DNA of 46,753 bases from Candidatus Dojkabacteria bacterium UBA2259. GTDB taxonomy: Bacteria > Patescibacteriota > Dojkabacteria > SC72. Made by a program: the position numbers and the translations under genes. This document shows positions 8,169 through 16,903 of the stretch, one piece after another. The notes beneath the pieces were generated by a model, which saw only the letters and a program-made list of their open reading frames with translations, made no database searches and had not been told where the DNA came from. Positions within the stretch are counted from its first letter, which is position 1. Every line of letters begins with the position of its first letter. The DNA lies in the NCBI GenBank assembly GCA_002347605.1, contig DDXN01000016.1, positions 1 through 46,753 on the forward strand, written 5' to 3'.

Positions 8169-10183
8169 TTCTGCCAACTGTAGTAATCACAAATATCCTG
8201 AGGTATTTCTCCCAGAAACCTAGATGGTATCTGAGTACTGTAACCCTCCCTACTTAATCTTTTTTCAGTGAAAGTGATATACAGTTTCTCTTTTGCTCTT
8301 GTAATACCAACATAACACAATCTCCTTTCCTCTTCTAGCTCATCTTCGTCTGTAAAAGATCTGGAGTGTGGAAGTATACCCTCCTCAACACCAACTATGA
8401 ATACTTGGTTAAACTCTAAACCTTTTGATGAGTGAAGAGTCATTAGGTTAACATAGTTTCCACTTCCATCTTGGTTTTTACTTTGCTCCTGCTCTATGAG
8501 ATTAATCTCTTGTAAAAACATATCAAGAGATTTTTCCTTGTACTTAAGTGTATAGCTACTAGCTACATTTTTAAGCTCTTCAATATTCTCCTTTTTGTAC
8601 TCTGCTTCCTCAGACCCATCATCAATCCATTCAACATACTTTGTCCTACGAAGTATTAAATCAATAGTGGTAAGAACATCTAGACCCTGTCCATCAAAGA
8701 ATATTCTCCCAAACAAATCCACTAGAGATTCAAATTTATTCATCTCCTCTTTTTTTGAAAGTATCTTTTCGTATACTACCAAAGATATATCTAATACCCT
8801 ACTTGAGGAAGTTTCCATCTCATACATACCTACAATTAACTCTCCTACCGAGCATCCACACTCTTTTGCTATTGAATGTAGGTTAGCAACAGACTTAGAT
8901 CCCATCTTTCTGTTTGGAACATTTAATATCCTAGACAAACTAAGATCATCTTTTAAATTAAAAAGAAATCTCATGTAGCTCAGAATATCCTTAATCTCTT
9001 TTCTTTCGTAGAATCTAAAACCACCAACCAATTTGTATGGAAGACCACCCTTGAGCATAGCTTCTTCAATTGCTCTTGATTGATAGTTTGTTCTGTAAAG
9101 TACCGCTATTTCTGTTAACATATTACCATTTCTTCTCAACCTGTTTATTTCATCTACTACATAGTTAGCCTCATCGTCTTGATCATGTGCTTGATACACA
9201 GTAATCGAGTATCCTGAATCTTTCTCTGTCCATAGCTTTTTGTCTACTCTCAAGGCATTTTGTTTAATTACAGACATTGCAGCAGAAATCACGTTCCCAG
9301 TTGATCTATAGTTCTGTTCTAATTTAACCACCTTAACGTTCTTGAAATCCTTTTCAAATGATTGAATATTTTTAATATCAGCACCCCTCCATCCATATAT
9401 GCCCTGATCATCATCTCCTACTACACATATATTTTGATACTTCTGGGAGAGTAATTTAGCAAACATATATTGAGCAGTATTAGTATCTTGATATTCATCA
9501 ATTAACATATATCTATACATATCTTGATACCAGGAAAGTATCTTGCTGTTCTCTGAGAGTAGTTTTACAGTTAGATATATTAAGTCTCCAAAATCAACTG
9601 CGTTTTGAGCCATAAGTTGTTTCTGATACAAAGGATATATATCTGCAACTATGTCCTCAATATATCCACCATAGTACTGAGAGAATCTCTCAGGAGATAC
9701 TAATTCGTTTTTAGCAGAAGATATGAAACTAGATATAGCTTTAGGTCTTATCTGTTTTACATCGATATTTTGTTCTATTAGTAAATCTTTAACTAAATTG
9801 TCTGAATCATCAGAATCATATATTGAGAAGTTGGGTGAAAGCCCTATATCTTTGGCATTTTGTCTTAAAAAAAGGGCTCCTATGGAATGGAATGTACCAA
9901 TTAATGGAATATTCTTACTATCCACTTCAAGCTCTTTAAGAAGGGCAATAACTCTCTCTTGCATCTCTCCAGCAGCTTTTTTCGTAAATGTTACAGCTAA
10001 GATATTATTAGGTAGTACATTCTTTCCAGTAATCAAATATGCTATACGATTGGTTATTACTCTAGTTTTACCAGATCCAGCTCCTGCAAATACTAAAAGG
10101 GGACCCTCTGTACTTTGGACAGCTATCTTTTGTTGATCATTCAGTTTTCCAAATATTATGTCTTGAGATACCACAGTAGCCAT
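8165..10183 (-). CDS. UvrD/PcrA-family superfamily 1 DNA helicase
   Basis: This is a 3'-5' ATP-dependent DNA helicase for repair and replication-fork clearance. The 672 residues hold all SF1A motifs in order: Q-motif LNDQQKIAV, Walker A GAGSGKTR (34-41), DEYQDTN, DDDQGIYGWRGAD, LEQNYRST, the late motif LMTLHSSKGLEFNQVF, and RRLCYVGITRAKEKLY. It is slightly shorter than typical PcrA/UvrD and ends soon after motif VI, so the C-terminal RNA-polymerase/UvrB-interacting tail is reduced. It is transcribed alone, convergent with the G5 gene. Whether it is best called PcrA, UvrD or Rep cannot be decided without a tree. Confidence 0.93.
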   Translation of the reverse strand: MATVVSQDIIFGKLNDQQKIAVQSTEGPLLVFAGAGSGKTRVITNRIAYLITGKNVLPNNILAVTFTKKAAGEMQERVIALLKELEVDSKNIPLIGTFHSIGALFLRQNAKDIGLSPNFSIYDSDDSDNLVKDLLIEQNIDVKQIRPKAISSFISSAKNELVSPERFSQYYGGYIEDIVADIYPLYQKQLMAQNAVDFGDLIYLTVKLLSENSKILSWYQDMYRYMLIDEYQDTNTAQYMFAKLLSQKYQNICVVGDDDQGIYGWRGADIKNIQSFEKDFKNVKVVKLEQNYRSTGNVISAAMSVIKQNALRVDKKLWTEKDSGYSITVYQAHDQDDEANYVVDEINRLRRNGNMLTEIAVLYRTNYQSRAIEEAMLKGGLPYKLVGGFRFYERKEIKDILSYMRFLFNLKDDLSLSRILNVPNRKMGSKSVANLHSIAKECGCSVGELIVGMYEMETSSSRVLDISLVVYEKILSKKEEMNKFESLVDLFGRIFFDGQGLDVLTTIDLILRRTKYVEWIDDGSEEAEYKKENIEELKNVASSYTLKYKEKSLDMFLQEINLIEQEQSKNQDGSGNYVNLMTLHSSKGLEFNQVFIVGVEEGILPHSRSFTDEDELEEERRLCYVGITRAKEKLYITFTEKRLSREGYSTQIPSRFLGEIPQDICDYYSWQN

Positions 10184-10257
10184 TATATTCTAACTCTCAA
10201 TTAAGATACAGAGAAAAAAGACTATATGACAAAAAATATATGAACTAGAGATCAGAT

Positions 10258-11445
10258 TTAAATCTCTTTAGCATATTTTTGATATACCCAACCCTTAGCT
10301 CCATTGTTAAAAAGAATTTCATACCAACCATCCTGCTTGTCTGTTGTAATAAAGACATCTCCTTGATTGGCAACTTCAAGGATTTTACAGCTGTACCATC
10401 TACAATCTCTAATATTAACAAAACCGTACTGTGGAGACACAAGTTCAACTACTTTGTTACTGCCTTTTGTAATAGTAAATTCAACATCAAATTGACTACC
10501 TTCAATAATATTGTCAGCTGATTTCATAAAATAGAAACTCTCTTTGTAGGCATTAGGTCTACTTTTTGCTGCTAGTTGGAAGGTAATCTCTCCTGTTCCC
10601 CCTGGCTTAATATACATATTTTTAATATGTGTAGGTTTACTAAAGCTTTCCCATTCTAAATTAATTGCATAAGGGCTTTCTACTGAATCAACCGTAGATA
10701 TGTATATGTATGTTAGATCTCCAAACCATATGAAATCATTCTCGTTTTTAATTTTGACCTTAACATCTAATCTCTTCCCTATCTCAACCTCTTTTTCGTA
10801 CTCAACAGATACAATACTGCCTTTGTATGACAAGTGTTCGGTACTTGACCACTCTACATTACTTAAAGATGTGGATATGGAATTACGTAATATATTGCTA
10901 GATACAGTATATGTGAGATAGGAGAGTGCATTTTCATTTCTTACAAGTGATAGGTCGACAAGTTCCCAATTCCCTTCTTTTATTCCATAGTTATATGATA
11001 GCTCTTGGACAAAGGATGCCAATGAGGATGCTGCTCTGGGAGAGAGTGCTGTACTGTCATCCATTATCCCTATTAAAAGAGTATTTTCACCTCCTTGTAA
11101 ACCAGGATTAACACCCATACCTCCTCCTGCTCCTTCATAGATATTTCCGCTTTTATCTATTAAATAGTTATATGGTATATCATTTAAAGATAGTCTTGTA
11201 ATACTAAAGTAGTAGAGAAACTGAATCCATTCTGCTGGGTTATCATTTAAATCTGGGTTAAATCCTTTTAATTGGGATATATATATCTTTTGTGGTAGAG
11301 AGTATATATCTGATTGTTCAGAGAGTGTTTCATCAATATTAATATCTTCTCTTTTTACTATCTCTAAAGCATATGAATTGTGATTAGAGAGTAGAAGAAA
11401 GAAGATTCCTAGAAAACATAATGTAAGAAATTTAGAGAGTTTCAT
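10258..11445 (-). CDS. Secreted PGRP/amidase-fold protein without zinc ligands, with Ig-like and SH3b domains
   Basis: This is an exported wall protein of 395 residues. An N-terminal signal peptide (about 1-26, ending SYA) is followed by a peptidoglycan-recognition/amidase-2-like domain, recognised by DIPYNYLIDKSGNIYEG and ENTLLIGI. The middle (about 205-320) resembles the NBR1/FW-type Ig-like domain (VKIKNENDFIWFGDL, YIKPGGTGEITFQL). The C-terminal 65 residues are an SH3b domain ending DGWYEILFNNGAKGWV. The zinc-binding His residues of active amidases are missing: IHHT is IYIS, YHFLID is YNYLID, and the late GHRD-type motif reads LVRNEN. I infer a peptidoglycan-binding pseudoenzyme. An extended -10 lies 6 bases upstream. 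Confidence 0.8.
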   Translation of the reverse strand: MKLSKFLTLCFLGIFFLLLSNHNSYALEIVKREDINIDETLSEQSDIYSLPQKIYISQLKGFNPDLNDNPAEWIQFLYYFSITRLSLNDIPYNYLIDKSGNIYEGAGGGMGVNPGLQGGENTLLIGIMDDSTALSPRAASSLASFVQELSYNYGIKEGNWELVDLSLVRNENALSYLTYTVSSNILRNSISTSLSNVEWSSTEHLSYKGSIVSVEYEKEVEIGKRLDVKVKIKNENDFIWFGDLTYIYISTVDSVESPYAINLEWESFSKPTHIKNMYIKPGGTGEITFQLAAKSRPNAYKESFYFMKSADNIIEGSQFDVEFTITKGSNKVVELVSPQYGFVNIRDCRWYSCKILEVANQGDVFITTDKQDGWYEILFNNGAKGWVYQKYAKEI

Positions 11446-11451
11446 ACTGTA

Positions 11452-11460
11452 ATTGTATCA
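11452..11460 (-). promoter_or_regulatory. Extended -10 promoter element, probably leaderless, for the PGRP-like gene
   Basis: The minus strand reads TGATACAAT, an extended -10 (TGn plus hexamer TACAAT at 11452-11457), ending 6 bases before the ATG at 11445. A start site 6-7 bases downstream would fall on the start codon. I see no good -35 box. Confidence 0.5.
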
Positions 11461-11498
11461 CAAAAGGCAGTATCTTCAGTACTTACAAAAAGAAATTT

Positions 11499-11520
11499 TA
11501 ACTTTATTAAATTAAAGTTA
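11499..11520 (-). terminator. Weak AT-rich hairpin at the end of the five-gene membrane cluster
   Basis: TAACTTTA and TAAAGTTA form an 8-bp perfect inverted repeat with a 6-base loop. It overlaps the TAA of the last gene and on the minus strand is followed by AAATTTCTTTTT. The stem has only one G-C pair, so termination is uncertain. Confidence 0.35.
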
Positions 11521-12519
11521 CTCTGGTGTGTGGTATGGAGAAGGATCATTCTGATATGTGTCCTCATTTGTACTATCTTCCCTTTCAATTAAATATTCTG
11601 GGTCTACAGCACAGATGAATATATCAACATTAGACCAAAATTTCCCTTTCTCAGCAACAATTCTTCCTTCGCCAGTTAATTTGTATGTCGGGAGAATAAA
11701 TCCGTTCTCATAATCGTTAAAAAGATACAACATCTCTATCTCAGTAACATATAATTCTGTTAACTCATAAGGAGAGGGCTGTTCATAGAACCTCTCCTCT
11801 ATTTCATTCCTACCAATCATTTTTGGATAATAATTGCTGGATATGAGAGTCTCAATACTCGAAAGAGGTAGATATTCGTACTTCTCAATATTTTCCTCTG
11901 CAAGTAAAAGTATACTTAAATTTAAAACATTCCCATCTTTATCTGTAACAAATGAGAAGGAATAACCATCAAGATATGAAGATCCAATCTCAATATCTTT
12001 CAATATATATCTTCCCATATACTCAATGGTATCTTGAGAATTATTCTGTTCTAGTATTATTACCCTTTGTACCCCAAGATACTCTTGAATAAAAGTCGTT
12101 AATGTTTCTTCGGAAGAGATCTCTAAATCAAATTTTACTCCTTTTTCAGATGACAAAGAGAATATCCCAGTCGAGGGCGAGTAAAAAAAGAAATCTTTGG
12201 TATCAAATTGAAAAGACATCTCTTGAGAAAAATCCCACTCTTTTTGGTCAGTATAGAAATTGCTAATCATAGGATTCAGAACTTTAGTATTAAATCCCAA
12301 GACTTTTAATATTTTACCTTTATCAGGTACATTACTTGAATTATCTTGTAAATCAATTGTCATTTCCAAATCTTGTATCACATAAGGGCTTTGTATGTTT
12401 TCTTTTTTAGTTGAATATTCACTATCCAAATCTTTTTGATTTGAAACTAGGATTAATACTATCAATATTGATAGTAGAATTAACCCTATTATTATTAAAT
12501 TCCTGTGTTTTTTGTTCAT
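11518..12519 (-). CDS. Membrane-anchored extracytoplasmic protein of unknown function
   Basis: I do not recognise a named family. From ATG 12519 the product is 333 residues: a short basic start (MNKKHRN), one transmembrane anchor (about 6-26), then an extracytoplasmic part with alternating strand-like segments. The block with FNDYENGFILPTYKLTGEG is the most distinctive. The tail is rich in Asp, Asn, Pro and Ser and is probably disordered. The start lies 2 bases after the stop of the 915-residue gene, so it is co-transcribed as the last gene of the VirB6-like cluster. A TTG four codons upstream would overlap that stop and is less likely. A role in the secretion apparatus is inferred from context only. 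Confidence 0.6.
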   Translation of the reverse strand: MNKKHRNLIIIGLILLSILIVLILVSNQKDLDSEYSTKKENIQSPYVIQDLEMTIDLQDNSSNVPDKGKILKVLGFNTKVLNPMISNFYTDQKEWDFSQEMSFQFDTKDFFFYSPSTGIFSLSSEKGVKFDLEISSEETLTTFIQEYLGVQRVIILEQNNSQDTIEYMGRYILKDIEIGSSYLDGYSFSFVTDKDGNVLNLSILLLAEENIEKYEYLPLSSIETLISSNYYPKMIGRNEIEERFYEQPSPYELTELYVTEIEMLYLFNDYENGFILPTYKLTGEGRIVAEKGKFWSNVDIFICAVDPEYLIEREDSTNEDTYQNDPSPYHTPE

Positions 12520-12521
12520 AG

Positions 12522-15269
12522 TTATTGACAAAATCTATTAATTATTTGATCCAAGATATCTATATAACACTGGGTACTTGTATCCCAACATAGTGCTGCA
12601 TCAACAATTTGTTGTGGTGTACAAGAAGACGACCCAATCTGTGTTGCACGTTTACATCCACTTAGAGTAGTAAACATGTATCGTCCTCCATTATTTGAAA
12701 GATAATCTGCTCCCCATTCATGCATATTTGTATTTCCACCACAGCTACCTTGTATTTGGTGAAGTAACTCATGGACAAATAGGTCATAAAGATAATTTGG
12801 ATTACCAAGTACAGATGCTAATTCTGGTCCTTTACAATATATTGATGTGGAACTGTAACACCAAGCCCAACCAATAGACTCACACATCTCACCTCCTGGA
12901 CAATTCACTAGTTTTAACTGAGTACTGACAGGTCGATATGTTCGAGATACGTAATCTCTCGCACTTGCAAAAATTTGTTGTATATCTCCTCCTGATGGGT
13001 ATTCATATGGTAAAACAGGAGGATCAAATGGGTTTGTTGGATCAGTTGGGTCTATTGGGTCTATTACTTCCTCATATTCTTCACATTTTTCAACTTGTCC
13101 CGGTATTACATTAGCATAGGAGGTATTTAGTCTGTTATATTTATTATATGACCCACTACCCATTGAGAATATTAGTATAATTATTCCAACGAATCCAAGT
13201 AATAGAAGCTTGTATAAATTAATCTGGAACTTGGCTATTGCCACTTGTGCTTTTACTAAGAATTTCCCAACTCTCCAAGCGATTTCAACAACAATTTGAG
13301 TTGCAAAAGCAATGAGCAATGAACCAGGTCCAGTGGTTGGGATTCCAATGGCAGTGGCAATCGCTGTAACAAAAGATTTTACGAGTGCCTTAATTGAACC
13401 TTTTGCAATAAATTCTTTAAGTAAAGTTGAGGTCGCACTCGTTCCTAACTTTTCAAATAGTTTTTGAAAAAGCTTGCTCTTTTCTAACATCTTAACAATC
13501 TTCTTTCTTAGATTCTCGGTAGCATCTAAAAATATCTTCTGTTTCTCTGTTGCCCATCTTTTTAAACGTGAGAAACGATGTGCAAGCTTCCTGAAAGATG
13601 CGGTACTATTCAAAAGGTTCTCTATACTTTTTAATTGCTCTGGAGAAAGCTTTTTATTCGCGTTTGTAAGCTTAATTCTATTCATTAGCGTTGTAATTCC
13701 CTTATTCAGATCATCAAAGGAAGTAATCTCTAAAAATGTTTTAGCATAGTCGGATACCTCTTTGAATCCTTCAACATCACCAAATATTTTTATTGCAGAA
13801 TTTATTTTATTATTAGCAATCCATGCGAAGCCTTCACCTGTTACAAGAGTCCTTACCCAAGTTCTCGGATTGGTATAGTAGAGTGTTTCTCCTGTCTTAT
13901 TGAATTTATTTAGTAATCCACTTCCACTAGATTTTGCAGAAAGAAACTCAATCTTTTCTAAGCCCCCTCCAATACTACTTTCTTTAAGTGGGTTTAAATG
14001 TGTATTTTTCCTTTTATCAAAGAATGACTGATCTAATATGCTCTTTATTGGATTAACACCCTTCCCAATTACTACATTTCTTATGGAATTAATATACCCT
14101 TCTCCCTGTCCAAGTAGGCCTGCAATACTTTTTGTGTCGAGTACTCCAAGTAGAGCCTTAGTATCCTTTAATTCTTCTTCTAGAAGACTCTTTCTGCTGT
14201 GATCAGTTGTTGTTCTTAGCTCCTCTTTTAGCAAGTTTAATTTTTTCTTTAATTCTGGTTTATTAGCTTCTAAAAGGAACAGAACTCGTTCGTACATTTC
14301 CTTTTCGGGTCCATCAGAGGTTTGTATCAGTTCAACAAGGTTGTTTCTCTCAAGGTTTCTATAGAGATTGGGATCTGAAATATCTAATTTGCTACCTTCT
14401 TCAAATGTTTCCCGTTTATATACTGACTTCGGATCTTTTTTTGCCCTCGCCCTTACTTCGTCCATGGTCAGATCACCTCTTTGTATTCCAAAGGTTATAC
14501 CGCTTTTATACCCTCCTGATGCTGCTCTTGAGAAATTCTTTGCTTGTTCTACTCCATATTTAGAAACTAAGTACTTTTCAATATCTGCCTTTTTACTGTT
14601 ACTTGAAAGTAAGTTCGCAAACCTATTCTTGTCTTCTTGGCTAATATTTCCCCACTGATCTTTAAAGGTTTTCCTTCCAAGTAAATCAAAAGATCTTTGA
14701 GACATAAAATCAAGATCAGTAACTACTGGACTTCCTCTCTGATATTGCCCAAGAGCTCTACTTACTATATATGATTCTGCTTTTTGATTAGCAACTGTAC
14801 CTGCCAAGACTGCCTTCTGTGCCTCTTTGTTTCCATACTTATGTGCCCAAGCATTTGCTACAAAATCTGTAAGGGCACCACCTAAGAATAAGGCTCGCCC
14901 TTTTCTCCTATTTGATTTTGCCCTTTGGTATGATGACTCAACAAATTTAACTGGATCCTTTATTAAATCTTTAATACCCGTAGCCTTAACTTTTATACCA
15001 CCATTTTCATCCATATTAAGGTTCAGAAGTTCAATATCCAAAGCACCTTTGAATTCTTCTAAAGCGGTATTAGAAACAAAAACTCCAGGGGCGGCTAAAG
15101 CTGCTAATAGGTCAGCAGCAATTAACTTGTCATCAGCAGGCATACCGGAAAGATTCCCAGATGGATATACTGGTCTCCTTTTTTGAGGAGGCTTACTTGA
15201 TTCTTTAAATATAAAATCAAATATTCCTCCTACTACATCATAATTGTCAGTCTTGTTACTATTAGCCAT
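12522..15269 (-). CDS. Large membrane protein with a C-terminal HExxH metallopeptidase-like domain
   Basis: The product is 915 residues. About 1-600 is hydrophilic, charged and largely helical, without a signal peptide. Hydrophobic stretches lie at about 625-665 and a clear transmembrane helix at about 686-705. A Pro/Asp linker (IDPTDPTNPFDPP) then leads to a Cys-rich C-terminal domain. That domain has HELLH (833-837) and, 14 residues on, EWGAD (851-855). This HExxH plus Glu-x-x-x-Asp spacing is seen in gluzincin peptidases such as M48. I infer a zinc peptidase domain facing outside, possibly remodelling wall or processing secreted proteins. It lies between a VirB6-like gene and an anchored unknown, so it may belong to the secretion machine. 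Peptidase activity is not proven. Confidence 0.6.
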   Translation of the reverse strand: MANSNKTDNYDVVGGIFDFIFKESSKPPQKRRPVYPSGNLSGMPADDKLIAADLLAALAAPGVFVSNTALEEFKGALDIELLNLNMDENGGIKVKATGIKDLIKDPVKFVESSYQRAKSNRRKGRALFLGGALTDFVANAWAHKYGNKEAQKAVLAGTVANQKAESYIVSRALGQYQRGSPVVTDLDFMSQRSFDLLGRKTFKDQWGNISQEDKNRFANLLSSNSKKADIEKYLVSKYGVEQAKNFSRAASGGYKSGITFGIQRGDLTMDEVRARAKKDPKSVYKRETFEEGSKLDISDPNLYRNLERNNLVELIQTSDGPEKEMYERVLFLLEANKPELKKKLNLLKEELRTTTDHSRKSLLEEELKDTKALLGVLDTKSIAGLLGQGEGYINSIRNVVIGKGVNPIKSILDQSFFDKRKNTHLNPLKESSIGGGLEKIEFLSAKSSGSGLLNKFNKTGETLYYTNPRTWVRTLVTGEGFAWIANNKINSAIKIFGDVEGFKEVSDYAKTFLEITSFDDLNKGITTLMNRIKLTNANKKLSPEQLKSIENLLNSTASFRKLAHRFSRLKRWATEKQKIFLDATENLRKKIVKMLEKSKLFQKLFEKLGTSATSTLLKEFIAKGSIKALVKSFVTAIATAIGIPTTGPGSLLIAFATQIVVEIAWRVGKFLVKAQVAIAKFQINLYKLLLLGFVGIIILIFSMGSGSYNKYNRLNTSYANVIPGQVEKCEEYEEVIDPIDPTDPTNPFDPPVLPYEYPSGGDIQQIFASARDYVSRTYRPVSTQLKLVNCPGGEMCESIGWAWCYSSTSIYCKGPELASVLGNPNYLYDLFVHELLHQIQGSCGGNTNMHEWGADYLSNNGGRYMFTTLSGCKRATQIGSSSCTPQQIVDAALCWDTSTQCYIDILDQIINRFCQ

Positions 15270-15295
15270 TATTTTTTCTATATCATCCCTTTATG

Positions 15296-16873
15296 TTATC
15301 TCTTCTCTTTAAAGAATTTTCCAACAAGAGGTATTCTTGCCATAGTTGCTTTAGCACCAGCCATACCCTCTAGAGAACTCTTAGATGTGGTAGGTGGTAA
15401 GAATGATTCAAGGAACTTAGGAGCTTGAGCAGCATAGTAGAGAACAAATATTCTCATGAATACTATAAAGATTAATCCCATATTAATATCTTCTGCAGTA
15501 GCTGACTTCGTACCGGTAAGTCTTTGTGGTAATCCAAATTCCCCCTCAGTAATCGCTTCCAACACATTTGGAAGGTTGATTAGGAAAAATACAACTGGAA
15601 ATACTAATACGTTCCTTAATATTGATAGGAACCAATTTTTTTGCATACTATCGTTTCCCGGTATTGCACCTAAGGTGATTTGAAGGGGTCCAAGTATCAC
15701 ACTAATCAATAACGAGAAATATGCTTTGTAAAGAGTAATGAGTACCTTTATAGCTCCAAATAGAATAACACCTATTATAGCAACATATCCTAGCAAACCA
15801 ATTACACCTGTAGCAACTTTTGCATTAAAAGAAGGAAGTGCAGCAATGCTCCATTTAGCAATACTCCATATTGTCTTAATTATTTTGAATATCCCCTCTG
15901 ATTGAGAACCCGCAACAAAAAATTCCTTGTTCCAATATAATTTCTTTAAGGAATAGAAAAGTGTGCCCTCACCACCCCAAACACCACCAGTAGATCCATT
16001 CATTAGCCCTGAAAATGTCCCAATATTATAAAATTCATGGGTTTTGTCTAAACCTGAATCAATAAATATCCCAGCTATAAGAGAGATTAATATACCTCCC
16101 AAATCTATAATTATTCCAGCTATTGCGAAACTAAATGTTGCAATTATTAACGCAATAATAACCTTAGGTAGCACCGATCCTAATGTAACCATTGCTTGAC
16201 CACCTAATTTATGTCTAAACATAATCATAAAACCACCTATTATCATTACGATGATAAAGAAGACATAAGAAACATTTAAAACACTTCCCCATATCTTATC
16301 AATCCCTGTTGCCGTTAGTGCCTCATAACCTGTTTCTCCTGCATACGTTGATACCGAACCCTCTTTGTATCCAGGAACCCACTGTTGTGCTAAATGCTCT
16401 GGCACATCTATTACTGGATACATAGCATAGGCATTTACACCTGCATCCTCAACCATCCCAACAAGTCCCCTTCTCAAATCATATGGCAACGAGGCTTGAG
16501 CTTCGTCCGAGGACACTCCTGTTAGTTCTGGAGCTAAAATCGTTAGTACTGTAAATGCACTATTTAATATCTCTCCACCAAGTCTAGTATTTTGGTTGTC
16601 CTCACCAATTTGCTCAGCAGGTAAATCATTCGCATAATTATGAAACATTTTCGTTTCCTCCCAGGCTGGAGATATAATTATCCCTTCATCTTGATCCTCT
16701 TCCGTCGAACCCTCTGCATATAGTTCACCATCCGTTGCTTGAGCAAATATATTTAAAGTTCCAAAGAAGAATAATGTTACAAGAAGAGAAAAAAAGATTA
16801 CTTTAAAAGTCTTTCTTGAAAATATCTCCCTCCCTCTTAACAGAATCTCATATATTTTCTTAGCTATTCCCAT
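15296..16873 (-). CDS. VirB6/TrbL-like polytopic type IV secretion membrane protein
   Basis: This is a probable inner-membrane channel component of a type IV secretion system. The 525 residues start with a signal-like segment (about 24-46, ending FAQA) and an outside acidic stretch. At least six hydrophobic helices follow: FFIIVMIIGGFMIMF, VIIALIIATFSFAIAGIII, LLGYVAIIGVILFGAIKVL, YFSLLISVILGPLQITLGA, VLVFPVVFFLINLPNV and LIFIVFMRIFVLYYAAQ. The central conserved region around ISVILGPLQ is typical of TrbL/VirB6-type proteins in Patescibacteria. It sits 26 bases from the 915-residue protein and 30 bases from the Cys-rich protein upstream. The family call rests on topology and resemblance, not on a search. 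Confidence 0.7.
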   Translation of the reverse strand: MGIAKKIYEILLRGREIFSRKTFKVIFFSLLVTLFFFGTLNIFAQATDGELYAEGSTEEDQDEGIIISPAWEETKMFHNYANDLPAEQIGEDNQNTRLGGEILNSAFTVLTILAPELTGVSSDEAQASLPYDLRRGLVGMVEDAGVNAYAMYPVIDVPEHLAQQWVPGYKEGSVSTYAGETGYEALTATGIDKIWGSVLNVSYVFFIIVMIIGGFMIMFRHKLGGQAMVTLGSVLPKVIIALIIATFSFAIAGIIIDLGGILISLIAGIFIDSGLDKTHEFYNIGTFSGLMNGSTGGVWGGEGTLFYSLKKLYWNKEFFVAGSQSEGIFKIIKTIWSIAKWSIAALPSFNAKVATGVIGLLGYVAIIGVILFGAIKVLITLYKAYFSLLISVILGPLQITLGAIPGNDSMQKNWFLSILRNVLVFPVVFFLINLPNVLEAITEGEFGLPQRLTGTKSATAEDINMGLIFIVFMRIFVLYYAAQAPKFLESFLPPTTSKSSLEGMAGAKATMARIPLVGKFFKEKR

Positions 16874-16903
16874 AATAATTAAATATAAATAAAATTAACT
16901 TAG

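Noticed and set aside
10254..10265. Perfect 12-base palindrome AGATTTAAATCT at the 3' end of the PGRP-like gene
   Set aside because: Short and AT-rich, partly coding, with no second copy noticed. Expected by chance in such sequence.
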